From the NCBI RefSeq assembly GCF_011753055.1, contig NZ_VWWJ01000005.1:186001-250000 (forward strand): DNA of 64,000 nucleotides, in the 5' to 3' direction. Of this stretch, positions 24,827 through 34,175 are shown piece by piece. The notes under the pieces are model-generated. The model did no database searches. It saw nothing but the letters and a program-made list of their open reading frames with translations, and was not told the origin of the DNA. The position numbers and the translations under genes were made by a program. Origin of the DNA: Burkholderia sp. Ax-1719 (lineage in GTDB: Bacteria > Pseudomonadota > Gammaproteobacteria > Burkholderiales > Burkholderiaceae). The stretch's first letter is position 1; every line of letters starts with the position of its first letter.

Positions 24827-27244
24827 ATGGGCGTTTCGCCCATCGACCCGTGCGTCCGGATGCAGACCGAAGAACTTTTCCAGCAGGCACATGAACGGCA
24901 TATCGCCGGCGATTTCGCCGCCGCCTGCGAGGCATATAGCCGTATCGTCGAACTTGACCCTTTGCACGGCCCAGCGCATTTCCGGCTCGCGGTGATTGCG
25001 ATGCAGCAAGGCCGCTTTCAGGAAGCGGTCGGCGGGCTTACGAAAGCGCTTGAAATCGAACCGGCGAACCGGCGCTATCGCGAGGCAATCGGGCAGGCGT
25101 ATGCGTTTTCGCAGCGCCACGCCGAGGCCGCGGCAGCTTATCGCACGCTGCTGGAGGAAGACGCCAGCGATGCAGATCACTGGTTTGGCTTCGCCAGTGC
25201 GCTGCAGGCGCAGGGTGCGTATCACGACGCGGCGCAGGCGTGGGAAGTACTCACACAGCGTGATCCACAGCGCGCCGACGCGTTCAACAATCTCGGCAAT
25301 TGCCGTCAATTGCTTGGCGAGGCGGCGCTCGCGCAAGCGTCGTACGAGCGCGCGCTGGCGGCGCAGCCGGGCAATGCCGACGCGTTGGTCAATCTGGGCA
25401 CGCTGCTGCGTGCGCAAGGGCAGCATGCGCAAGCGCTGGCGTTGCTGCGTGAAGCCGTTGAAGCTGCGCCCGATTCCACGGCAGCGCTCGTGAACCTTGG
25501 CGTGTTGCTGGTCGACGAGGGCAATCCGCAAGAGGCGGCAGCAGTGCTCGAACGCGCGCTAAAGATTGCGCCGGATTTTGCGCATGCGGCCTATAACTAC
25601 GGTAACGCGCTGCACGCGCTAGGACGGCGCAGTGAGGCTCAGGCACAGTACCGTCACGCGCTGTCGATCAATCCCGCCCATGCCGAAGCCGCTAACAATC
25701 TCGGCAATGTATGCCGCGAACTGGGCGAGCACAAGGCAGCGATGGACGCTTTTGAAACCGCCATTCGCGTGCGGCCCGATTTCGTCGATGCCTGGAACAA
25801 CGCGGCGAATCTGCAGCGTACGCTGGGGCAGCATGACAAGGCCTGTGCGCTGCTGCGCAAGGCGCTCGAACTCGCGCCGGAACATTCGCCCACGCTCAAT
25901 AACCTCGGCAACGTCTTGAAGGATCGCGGCGAGCTTGATGAAGGTATCGCGTGTTTCGAGCGCGCCGTGAAAAGCGATCCGGATAACCTCACTGCGCACA
26001 GCAATCTGCTTTACGCGCTTTCGTTCCAGTCAGCCGCGCCTGAAGCGATTCTCGAAGAGGCGCGGCGTTGGTCGGGACAGCATGAAGCGCCGTTGCGTGA
26101 GCAACGATATTTTCACGAACCGAAAGACCTGCAAGGACGGCGGTTGAAGATCGGCTATGTATCGGCGGATTTTCGTGAGCATTGCCAGGCATTATTCATG
26201 ACGCCGCTGCTTGCGAATCACGACAGAAGCCGCTTCGAGATCCATGCGTATTCGAGCGTCGTACGTCCCGATGAAGTGACGGCACGTCTCGCGGCGCATA
26301 TCGACGTGTGGCACGACGTGCGTCAGCTCAACGACGCGGCGCTCGCGCAGCAGATTTACGCAGACGGCATCGATATCCTCGTCGATCTCACCATGCATAT
26401 GGCCGATGGCCGGCCATTGCTGTTTGCGCGGCAACCGGCTCCGGTGCAGGTTGCGTGGCTGGCCTATCCCGGTACGACGGGCATCGACGCAATCGGCTAT
26501 CGCTTCACCGACCCGCACCTCGATCCGCCTTCGTTTGAGGCGCATTACACCGAACGCACCGTGCGTTTGCCAGACACATTCTGGTGTTACGACCCGCTTG
26601 CGCGAGAACCGGCAGTCAACGCGCTGCCCGCGAAGCAGGCGGGACACATTACGCTCGGCAGTTTGAATAACCCCTGCAAATTGACGGATTCGACACTCGC
26701 ACTGTGGTCGCGCGTGTTCGCGGCGTTGCCGGATGCCCGCCTCATGCTGATGGCCGCACAGGGCGATGCGCAGGCGCTTCTGGCCACGCGTCTTGCGCAA
26801 CACGGCATCGATCCGGCACGCGTGCGTTTCGTACCGTTCCAGCCGCGCGATGCCTATCTGCGCACTTACCACCAGATCGACCTCGCCATCGACACGCTGC
26901 CGTACAACGGCCACACCACGACGCTCGACGCGCTGTGGATGGGCGTACCCGTAGTGACGCGGGTGGGTGCGACCTGTGCAGGCCGGGCCGGATTGTCCCA
27001 ACTGGCGAATCTGGGGCTGGATGCTCTCGCCGCGTTTTCCGACGAGGATTTCGTGCAGACGGTGGTATCGCTTTCTACGTATCTGCCGCGACTGGCCTAT
27101 TTGCGCGCGACCCTGCGCGCGCGGATGGAGGCCTCGCCACTGATGGATGGCGCCCGCTTTGCACGCGGTATGGAAACTGCGTACGCAGCGATGTGGAGCG
27201 AATGGAGCGGGGCGGGGGAAGAGAAACCGCAAACCGCGATCTGA
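24827..27244 (+). CDS. TPR-repeat protein with O-GlcNAc-transferase (GT41) domain
   Basis: Large cytoplasmic glycosyltransferase of the SPINDLY/O-GlcNAc transferase type, predicted to attach a sugar to Ser/Thr of proteins. Residues 15-405 hold about eleven 34-residue TPR repeats (for example GNLANNLGNVCRELGEHK-like units). The C-terminal catalytic part starts at RRLKIGYVSADFREH (about residue 440), with VAWLAYPGTTG, FGSLNNPCKLT-like and DTLPYNGHTTTLDALWMGVPVV, the nucleotide-sugar site. Length is 805 residues. ATG 24827 is used; ATG 24860 (MQTEELFQQAHERH) is an equally good start, and neither has a clear ribosome site. No flagellin or adhesin gene is adjacent, so the acceptor is unknown. Confidence 0.86.
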   Translation: MGVSPIDPCVRMQTEELFQQAHERHIAGDFAAACEAYSRIVELDPLHGPAHFRLAVIAMQQGRFQEAVGGLTKALEIEPANRRYREAIGQAYAFSQRHAEAAAAYRTLLEEDASDADHWFGFASALQAQGAYHDAAQAWEVLTQRDPQRADAFNNLGNCRQLLGEAALAQASYERALAAQPGNADALVNLGTLLRAQGQHAQALALLREAVEAAPDSTAALVNLGVLLVDEGNPQEAAAVLERALKIAPDFAHAAYNYGNALHALGRRSEAQAQYRHALSINPAHAEAANNLGNVCRELGEHKAAMDAFETAIRVRPDFVDAWNNAANLQRTLGQHDKACALLRKALELAPEHSPTLNNLGNVLKDRGELDEGIACFERAVKSDPDNLTAHSNLLYALSFQSAAPEAILEEARRWSGQHEAPLREQRYFHEPKDLQGRRLKIGYVSADFREHCQALFMTPLLANHDRSRFEIHAYSSVVRPDEVTARLAAHIDVWHDVRQLNDAALAQQIYADGIDILVDLTMHMADGRPLLFARQPAPVQVAWLAYPGTTGIDAIGYRFTDPHLDPPSFEAHYTERTVRLPDTFWCYDPLAREPAVNALPAKQAGHITLGSLNNPCKLTDSTLALWSRVFAALPDARLMLMAAQGDAQALLATRLAQHGIDPARVRFVPFQPRDAYLRTYHQIDLAIDTLPYNGHTTTLDALWMGVPVVTRVGATCAGRAGLSQLANLGLDALAAFSDEDFVQTVVSLSTYLPRLAYLRATLRARMEASPLMDGARFARGMETAYAAMWSEWSGAGEEKPQTAI

Positions 27245-27249
27245 CGCAA

Positions 27250-27279
27250 CTGGCCGGATGGCATAGGCCATCTGGCCAG
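27250..27279 (+). terminator. Hairpin after the GT41 gene
   Basis: CTGGCC/GGCCAG (27250-27255 with 27274-27279) encloses GATGGC/GCCATC (27257-27262 with 27267-27272) around ATAG. No T-run follows, so termination is likely but not certain. Confidence 0.5.
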
Positions 27280-27331
27280 ATTGACGAGGCGGAAAGCCGC
27301 TCTGGCAGTGATTCAGCACGCGCCCTGCATG

Positions 27332-27347
27332 CTGTATAAATATACAG
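27332..27347. promoter_or_regulatory. LexA (SOS) box of uvrA
   Basis: CTGTATAAATATACAG is a perfect CTGT-N8-ACAG LexA site with AT-rich centre, 86 bases before the uvrA start. DNA-damage induction through LexA is expected. Confidence 0.9.
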
Positions 27348-27432
27348 TAAAATCTCCAATACTCTGCCCGCCCGATCGGGCCGAAAGCGGCCGGGCCCAG
27401 CGCCCGGTTCCCACGCCTGTGATCCATCCGGA

Positions 27433-30400
27433 ATGCCAGCGCAAGTGAGCGATAACCGATCCATCCGAATCCGCGGTGCCCGTCAGCACAACCTCAAGAA
27501 CCTCGATCTCGACCTGCACACCGGCGAAATGACGGTGGTGACCGGGCCTTCCGGCTCGGGCAAGTCCAGTCTTGTGTTCGACACCCTTTACGCGGAAGGG
27601 CAGCGTCGTTACGTCGAAACCTTCAGTGCGTATGCGCGCCAGTTCCTCGACCGCATGGACCGTCCGCAGGTCGATCGCGTTGATGGCGTGCCGCCCGCCA
27701 TCGCCATCGACCAGACCAACCCGGTGCGCAGTTCGCGCTCGACGGTCGGCACCATGACGGAGCTGAACGACCACCTGAAGCTGCTCTATGCGCGCGCTGC
27801 GAATCTGTTCGATCGCGTCACGGCGCAGCCGGTGCGGCACGACACGCCGGAAACGATCTACGCGGAACTGCTCGCGCGCACGGCGGTGGGCGATCCGCGT
27901 CTGGTGGTGACGTTCCCGGTCGAGTTGCCGGATACGACGACCGAGGAAGAAGTGCAGCAGTGGTTGTCCGCGAGCGGCTATACGCGCGTGCAGGCACAGC
28001 GCGAAGTCAAAACTGCTGAAGGCACGCGCAAGGTGCTCGACGTGGTCGCCGACCGCTTCCGTTTGCAGAATGCCGACAAAGCCCGTGTGGTCGAGGCCAT
28101 CGAGGCTTCGCTCAAGCGCGGTGCCGGGCGCGTGAACATTTATGTCGTATCGGAAACGGACGCTTCTAGCGACGTTTCCGATACGAAACCCGAGCCGCAG
28201 ATCTGGCGTTTCTCCACCGGCCTGCATTGCCCGGACAGCGATCTTCGCTACGCGGACCCGCAACCCGCGCTGTTCTCGTTTAACTCGGCTTATGGCGCGT
28301 GTGAAGTGTGCCGCGGTTTCGGTCGGGTGATCGGCGTGGATTGGGGGCTGGTGATTCCCGACGCGCGCAAATCCTTGCGCGGTGGCGTGATCAAGCCGCT
28401 GCAGACGCCCGCGTGGAAGGAGTGTCAGGACGACCTGATGCGCTACGCCGCCAAGGCTGGCGTCCCGCGCGATACCGCGTGGTCCGAGCTGACCGAGGAG
28501 CAACGCGACTGGGTGATCAATGGCGCGGCGGACTGGAAGGGCAACTGGCAATCGCAGTGGTATGGCGTGAAGCGCTTTTTCCAGTATCTGGAATCGAAAG
28601 CGTACAAGATGCATATTCGCGTGCTGCTCTCCAAATATCGCAGCTATACGCCGTGTGAAACCTGTGGCGGCGCGCGTCTGAAGACCGAAGCCTTGCAGTG
28701 GCGTCTGGGCACGCAGGAAAACGCCGACGAAGTGCTCGCGCCCGCCGCGCGCTTCCTGCCGCATGGCGTGGACTGGTCGCGCGCGCAACTCGAAGCGCTG
28801 CCCGGTCTGACGCTGCACGACGTGATGTTGCTGCCGATCGAGCGCATCCGCCGCTTCTTCGACAATCTTTCGCTATCGTCGGCACTCCTTGACGATGCGC
28901 TAAAACTGCTGCTCGCCGAAGTTCGCACGCGCCTCAAATATCTGTGCGACGTGGGGCTGGGCTATCTCACGCTCGATCGCCAGAGCCGCACGCTGTCGGG
29001 CGGCGAAGTGCAGCGGATCAACCTGACCACGGCGCTCGGCACCTCGCTCACCAAGACGCTGTTCGTGCTCGACGAACCGAGTATCGGTCTGCATCCGCGC
29101 GACCTGAATCGTATCGTCGAAGCCATGCAGCGCCTGCGTGACGCGGGTAATACGCTGGTGGTGGTCGAGCACGACCCATCGGTGATGCTTGCCGCCGACC
29201 GTCTGATCGACATGGGTCCGGGACCGGGCGAGCGCGGCGGTACGATCGTCTATGACGGTACGCCCAGGGACATTCGTTCGTCCGGCACGCTGACCGGCGA
29301 GTATCTGGGTGGTCATCGTGCGGTTGCCGACGCCTCGCACTGGGAGCGTCGCCCTGTCGATGCGAATACGCCCAGCCTGCTGCTGGAAGGTGCGAGCGAA
29401 CACAATCTGCGCGACGTGACGGTGCAGTTCCCCTTGCAGCGTCTCGTCTGCGTGACGGGTGTGTCGGGTTCGGGCAAATCGACGCTCATTCAGGACGTGC
29501 TTTATCCGGCGCTGGCGCGCCATCTCGGCAAGGCCACGGAGTCGCCGGGCGTCTATCGCGCGCTCACCGGTGCGGAGCAGATCACGGACGCCGTGTTCGT
29601 CGATCAATCGCCGATCGGCAAGACCGCGCGTTCGAATCCGGCCAGTTATGTGGGCGCGTTCGACGAGATCCGCAAGCTGTTCGCCAAGGCCACGCTCGCG
29701 AAGCAGCGCGGCTACACGGCGGGCATGTTCAGTTTCAATTCGGGCGAAGGCCGCTGCCCGACCTGCGGCGGTTCGGGTTTCGAGCACATCGAAATGCAGT
29801 TCCTGAGCGACGTCTATCTGCGTTGCCCGGATTGCGACGGCAGCCGCTATCGTCCGGAAGTGCTCGAAGTGAAGATCGAGCGTGGCGGACGTCTGCTGTC
29901 GGTGGCGGATGTGCTGGATCTGACCGTGAGCGAAGCGGTGCAATGTTTCGCTGAGGATGCCGAAGTATTGCGCGTGATCCAGCCTATCGTCGATGTGGGC
30001 CTGGAATATGTGAAGCTTGGCCAGCCGGTGCCCACACTTTCGGGCGGCGAGGCGCAGCGCCTGAAACTCGCGGGTTATCTCGCGGAAACGGCGCAGGCGC
30101 GTGGCAAGGACAAGGCCGTGGGCGGCCGTCTTTTCATGTTCGACGAGCCCACCACGGGCCTGCATTTCGACGATATTGCCAAGCTGATGCGCGCGTTCGG
30201 CAAGCTGCTGGCGGGCGGTCATTCGTTGCTCGTCATCGAGCACAATCTCGACGTGATTCGCGCGGCGGACTGGCTGATCGACCTCGGTCCCGAAGGCGGC
30301 GATGCGGGCGGCGAAGTGGTGTGCGTTGGCACGCCCGACGACGCGATTGCCTGCCCGCGTTCGCATACCGGCGCGGCGCTGGAGCGCTACGAAGCCGCGC

Positions 30401-33384
30401 TCGGCCACGGTGTGGAACCCGTGCTTGCCGAAGAAGAAGGCATCGCGCTGCAGACCGCGATGCGCGCCGCGCAGGCGCGCCGCGAGATCCAGGGCGAGGA
30501 CGTCGTGCGTATCGTCAATGCGCGCGAGCACAACCTCAAGGCGCTCGACGTCGATATTCCGCATGGCCGTTTTAACGTTATTACGGGCGTGTCGGGCTCG
30601 GGTAAATCCACGCTCGCCTTCGACATTCTGTTCCATGAAGGCCAGCGCCGTTATCTGGAATCGCTGAACGCCTACGCGCGCTCGATCGTGCAACCCGCGG
30701 GACGCCCTGAAGTCGATGCCGTGTACGGCATTCCGCCGACCGTTGCCATTGAGCAGCGTCTTTCGCGCGGCGGTCGCAAGAGTACGGTGGCGACTACGTC
30801 TGAAGTCTGGCACTTCCTGCGTCTGCTGTACGTGAAGCTCGGCATGCAGCATTGCGTGCACGACGGCACGCCAGTCACTTCGCAAAGCGCCGATGCGATC
30901 GTCGCGCAATTGCTGCGCGAGCATCGCGGTGAGCACGTGGGGCTGCTTGCGCCGCTCGTGGTGAACCGCAAGGGCGTCTATACCGATCTTGCGAAATGGG
31001 CCAAGGCGCGCGGCAATACGCATCTGCGCGTCGACGGCGAATTCCTGCCGGTTGCGCCGTGGCCGAAGCTCGACCGCTTCCGCGAGCACACCATCGAACT
31101 GCCGGTGGGCGATCTCGTGATCGAGCCTGAAAACGAGGCTCAATTGCGTCAGATGCTCGAAACCACGCTCGAAGCGGGTAAGGGCGTCGTGCATCTGCTC
31201 GCGCCGCTCGACGGTCTGAACGACGCACTCGGCAACGGCACGTCGACGTCGCATATCGGCACGGTGAAAGTGCTTTCCACACGCCGTGCCTGCCCGGTGT
31301 GCGGCACGAGCTATCCCGAACTCGATCCGCGCATGTTCTCGTACAACAGCAAGCACGGCTGGTGTACGACCTGCGTGGGCACGGGCCTCGCGCTCACGCG
31401 CGAACAGCGCGCCGTGTATGACGATACGGTGATGTCCGCCGACGATCGCGGCCGCGAACAGACGCTGCCTTCGGAAGAGCAGGAGCCCGAAGGAATGGCC
31501 GACGAGCCGTGTCCGGATTGTCATGGCACGCGCCTGAATCCCGAGGCGCGTGCGGTGACGTTCGACGAGCATGCGATCGTCGAGGTCGCGCAATGGACCG
31601 TAGCGCAAACGCGCGGCTGGATCGAATCGCTCGAACTGAATGGCCGCGATGCGCAGATCGCGCGCGACGTCATCAGCGAAATCCGCAGCCGCCTGCAATT
31701 CCTCGAAGAAGTCGGCCTGGGTTATCTGAGTCTCGATCGCGCCGCGCCGAGTCTTTCGGGCGGCGAAGCGCAACGTATCCGCCTGGCGGCGCAGCTTGGC
31801 AGCAATCTGCAGGGCGTCTGCTATGTGCTTGACGAGCCGACTATCGGTCTGCATCCGCGCGACAACCAGATCCTGCTCAACGCGCTGCGCAACCTCGGCG
31901 ACAAGGGCAATACGCTGGTCGTGGTCGAGCATGACGAAGATACGATTCGCCGCGCCGATCACATCATCGATATCGGGCCGAGCGCGGGCAAGCGCGGCGG
32001 TCGCGTGGTCGCGCAAGGCAAGGTCGCCGATCTCGCGGCGCAGCCCGATTCGCTCACGGGCCGCTATCTCGCGCATCCGATCGTGCATCCGCTGCAACCG
32101 CGCCGCGAAGTGAAGCCGGCGCGTGCGGGCCGCGAAGCGGTGCCCGAGCAATGGCTGACCGTCCACGGCGGCAAGCTGCACAATCTGCGCGACGTGACGG
32201 CGCAGATTCCGCTCGGTCGTCTGGTGGCGATTACCGGCGTGAGCGGTTCCGGCAAGTCCACGCTTGCACGCGATGTGCTGCTCTCGAATCTGCTCGATGC
32301 AGTGGGCCGTTCGGTGCTGTCGTCGCCGGCAGTGCGACGTGCGCGCAAGAGCGCGAAGGAGACCGCGCCGAGCGCCGCCGAACGTCGTTCGAGCGTGCTC
32401 GCGCGCACCAGCGCGAAGCCGAAGCTGGAGGTTTCACACGTATGGCAGGGCTGCGAATCGATCAGCGGTTGGGAGAGCATCGATCGCGTGCTCGAAGTCG
32501 ACCAGACGCCGATTGGCAAGACGCCGCGCTCGTGTCCGGCCACCTATATCGGTGTGTGGGATGCGATTCGCCGTCTGTTCGCCGATACGCTGGAAGCGCG
32601 TGCGCGCGGCTATAGTGCGTCACGCTTCTCGTTCAATACGGGCGACGGTCGTTGTCCCGCCTGCGAAGGCCAGGGAGTCCGAACTATTGGCATGAGCTTC
32701 CTGCCCGATGTGAAGGTGCCGTGCGATGTCTGTCATGGTCAGCGCTTCAATCCGGAAACGCTGGCGGTGTCGTGGCGCGGGCGCAATATCGGCGAAGTCC
32801 TGACGATGGAAATCGACGAAGCTGTGGAGTTCTTTGCCTCGATCACGAGCATTTCGCATCCGCTGCAATTGATGAAGGACGTGGGGCTTGGCTATCTCAC
32901 GCTCGGCCAGCCGTCGCCAACGCTTTCGGGCGGCGAGGCGCAGCGCATCAAGCTCGTGACGGAACTGTCGAAGGTGCGCGACGACATCACGCGCCGCGGT
33001 CAGAAAGCGCCGCATACGCTTTACGTGCTCGACGAACCGACTGTGGGCCTGCACATGGCCGACGTCGCGCGCTTGATTCGCGTGCTGCATCGTCTCGCGG
33101 ATGGCGGGCATAGCGTAGTGGTGATCGAGCACGATCTCGACGTGATCGCCGAAGCCGACTGGATCATCGATCTCGGTCCCGAGGGCGGCGTGGGCGGCGG
33201 TACGATCGTCGGCGCGGCGGACCCCGAAGGGCTCGTCAAGGTGGCCGCGAGCCACACGGGCGCGGCCCTCAAACCGGTGCTCGCGCGCACGCCATCCGAC
33301 GAACCGCAAATCGATGCGCCGGCGGCCGAGGCTGCGGACAAACCAGAGGGCGCCAGACGGCGCGCGACAGCGTCCCAGGGGTAA
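27433..33384 (+). CDS. uvrA: Tandem (double-length) excinuclease ABC subunit A
   Basis: 1983-residue protein made of two UvrA units in one chain. It has four Walker A loops (GPSGSGKSS at 38-46; GVSGSGKST at 676, 1052 and 1602) and four ABC signatures (LSGGE at 521, 869, 1441 and 1831), with paired CxxC zinc modules such as CEVCRGFG, CPTCGGSG, CPVCGTSY and CPACEGQG. Canonical UvrA is about 940 residues with two ATPase sites and acts as a dimer, so this chain is probably a pre-formed dimer that scans DNA for bulky lesions. The join is near residues 1000-1040. A perfect LexA box lies upstream. An odd 42-base inverted repeat occurs at 28145-28186, in a poorly conserved linker. Whether both units bind UvrB cannot be judged by eye. 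Confidence 0.92.
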   Translation: MPAQVSDNRSIRIRGARQHNLKNLDLDLHTGEMTVVTGPSGSGKSSLVFDTLYAEGQRRYVETFSAYARQFLDRMDRPQVDRVDGVPPAIAIDQTNPVRSSRSTVGTMTELNDHLKLLYARAANLFDRVTAQPVRHDTPETIYAELLARTAVGDPRLVVTFPVELPDTTTEEEVQQWLSASGYTRVQAQREVKTAEGTRKVLDVVADRFRLQNADKARVVEAIEASLKRGAGRVNIYVVSETDASSDVSDTKPEPQIWRFSTGLHCPDSDLRYADPQPALFSFNSAYGACEVCRGFGRVIGVDWGLVIPDARKSLRGGVIKPLQTPAWKECQDDLMRYAAKAGVPRDTAWSELTEEQRDWVINGAADWKGNWQSQWYGVKRFFQYLESKAYKMHIRVLLSKYRSYTPCETCGGARLKTEALQWRLGTQENADEVLAPAARFLPHGVDWSRAQLEALPGLTLHDVMLLPIERIRRFFDNLSLSSALLDDALKLLLAEVRTRLKYLCDVGLGYLTLDRQSRTLSGGEVQRINLTTALGTSLTKTLFVLDEPSIGLHPRDLNRIVEAMQRLRDAGNTLVVVEHDPSVMLAADRLIDMGPGPGERGGTIVYDGTPRDIRSSGTLTGEYLGGHRAVADASHWERRPVDANTPSLLLEGASEHNLRDVTVQFPLQRLVCVTGVSGSGKSTLIQDVLYPALARHLGKATESPGVYRALTGAEQITDAVFVDQSPIGKTARSNPASYVGAFDEIRKLFAKATLAKQRGYTAGMFSFNSGEGRCPTCGGSGFEHIEMQFLSDVYLRCPDCDGSRYRPEVLEVKIERGGRLLSVADVLDLTVSEAVQCFAEDAEVLRVIQPIVDVGLEYVKLGQPVPTLSGGEAQRLKLAGYLAETAQARGKDKAVGGRLFMFDEPTTGLHFDDIAKLMRAFGKLLAGGHSLLVIEHNLDVIRAADWLIDLGPEGGDAGGEVVCVGTPDDAIACPRSHTGAALERYEAALGHGVEPVLAEEEGIALQTAMRAAQARREIQGEDVVRIVNAREHNLKALDVDIPHGRFNVITGVSGSGKSTLAFDILFHEGQRRYLESLNAYARSIVQPAGRPEVDAVYGIPPTVAIEQRLSRGGRKSTVATTSEVWHFLRLLYVKLGMQHCVHDGTPVTSQSADAIVAQLLREHRGEHVGLLAPLVVNRKGVYTDLAKWAKARGNTHLRVDGEFLPVAPWPKLDRFREHTIELPVGDLVIEPENEAQLRQMLETTLEAGKGVVHLLAPLDGLNDALGNGTSTSHIGTVKVLSTRRACPVCGTSYPELDPRMFSYNSKHGWCTTCVGTGLALTREQRAVYDDTVMSADDRGREQTLPSEEQEPEGMADEPCPDCHGTRLNPEARAVTFDEHAIVEVAQWTVAQTRGWIESLELNGRDAQIARDVISEIRSRLQFLEEVGLGYLSLDRAAPSLSGGEAQRIRLAAQLGSNLQGVCYVLDEPTIGLHPRDNQILLNALRNLGDKGNTLVVVEHDEDTIRRADHIIDIGPSAGKRGGRVVAQGKVADLAAQPDSLTGRYLAHPIVHPLQPRREVKPARAGREAVPEQWLTVHGGKLHNLRDVTAQIPLGRLVAITGVSGSGKSTLARDVLLSNLLDAVGRSVLSSPAVRRARKSAKETAPSAAERRSSVLARTSAKPKLEVSHVWQGCESISGWESIDRVLEVDQTPIGKTPRSCPATYIGVWDAIRRLFADTLEARARGYSASRFSFNTGDGRCPACEGQGVRTIGMSFLPDVKVPCDVCHGQRFNPETLAVSWRGRNIGEVLTMEIDEAVEFFASITSISHPLQLMKDVGLGYLTLGQPSPTLSGGEAQRIKLVTELSKVRDDITRRGQKAPHTLYVLDEPTVGLHMADVARLIRVLHRLADGGHSVVVIEHDLDVIAEADWIIDLGPEGGVGGGTIVGAADPEGLVKVAASHTGAALKPVLARTPSDEPQIDAPAAEAADKPEGARRRATASQG
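28145..28186. repeat. Perfect 14-base inverted repeat inside uvrA
   Basis: TCGTATCGGAAACG (28145-28158) is the exact reverse complement of CGTTTCCGATACGA (28173-28186), with a 14-base loop. It encodes VVSETDASSDVSDTKP in a linker just before FSTGLHCPDSD. Each arm contains the palindrome half-site found in intergenic copies elsewhere in the window. Confidence 0.85.
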
Positions 33385-33607
33385 CCCCGTCCGACGCTTC
33401 ACAAGGACGCCTGCAACGGCTGTAAATGGCCCGCGCAGGCGTCAAATCGCTTGATCTGGGCAGCGGCGGCAAGGTATGATGGGCTCCGCTTGCAGCAAAT
33501 AGCCGCGCACCTTTGCGGCACATTCTGGCGAGCGGAGCAGCGGACCTCAGATCCCCTCCGAACCGGCCACGGATTCCACCTCCTGGTCACCTCATCAGTG
33601 CAGAAAA

Positions 33608-33640
33608 GCTTCGCGCAAACTGGCGAAGCCTTTGTCTTTT
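33608..33640 (+). terminator. Rho-independent terminator after uvrA
   Basis: GCTTCGC (33608-33614) pairs with GCGAAGC (33623-33629), followed by CTTTGTCTTTT. It lies 224 bases past the uvrA stop in a gap of about 320 bases with no other gene. Confidence 0.7.
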
Positions 33641-33702
33641 CAGGGCAGACGATTCGATATCGATCGGCACACGGCCCTTGGCGATGCGAGAGGAATTAAC
33701 CG

Positions 33703-33933
33703 ATGTTCGACCTCGACAGTGAGGCGCGCGAACGGCTCATCGTGTGGATTAAACGCCGCATGGACGAGTACGGCATTACGCTCGAAGTTCTTGAATCATC
33801 AATTGCAGAAAGCGAACGGCTTCCGAAGTACCGTGACGCATATGGCAACTCCTGGAATGGAGAAGGCGATATGCCGAGCTGGCTGTTGCGTTATAAGCAT
33901 GCGGGTCAGGATATCGAGCATTTTCGCTGCTAG
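33703..33933 (+). CDS. Small H-NS family nucleoid-associated protein
   Basis: 76-residue protein whose C-terminal half, KYRDAYGNSWNGEGDMPSWLLRYKHAGQDIEHFRC, matches the DNA-binding domain of the H-NS proteins common in Burkholderia. That domain reads AT-rich minor grooves. The N-terminal half is a short charged helix (EARERLIVWIKRRMDEYG) in place of the long dimerisation coiled coil, so the protein is a truncated or mini H-NS and may act as a modulator of full-length copies. GAGAGGAATTAACCG precedes ATG. It is a lone gene. Confidence 0.82.
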   Translation: MFDLDSEARERLIVWIKRRMDEYGITLEVLESSIAESERLPKYRDAYGNSWNGEGDMPSWLLRYKHAGQDIEHFRC

Positions 33934-34175
33934 TAGTCCGATCGCCGAACGCCCGTTTGGCTGATTTTGACTTCTCCGATATTTTTCAGTGTCGCTTTAA
34001 AATACCTTTCAGCCATTCAACGAATATTGCCCATTTAATCAATGGCGCTTCGCACCGTCACGTCCTTTTGTTCTGAAGCGCAATAAAGCGGCTCAGGCAT
34101 CAGGCTCAAGCCCGCTTTGCGCGATAAGCGCCATAATCGTGCTCGCTGCGGCCTGGCGGCTGCAAGGAGGCGGAT

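Noticed and set aside
28900..32181. 1093-codon open frame antisense to uvrA
   Set aside because: It is a mirror of the high-GC codon pattern of uvrA; the protein is Arg/His/Ala-rich without domains, and the sense frame has all UvrA motifs.
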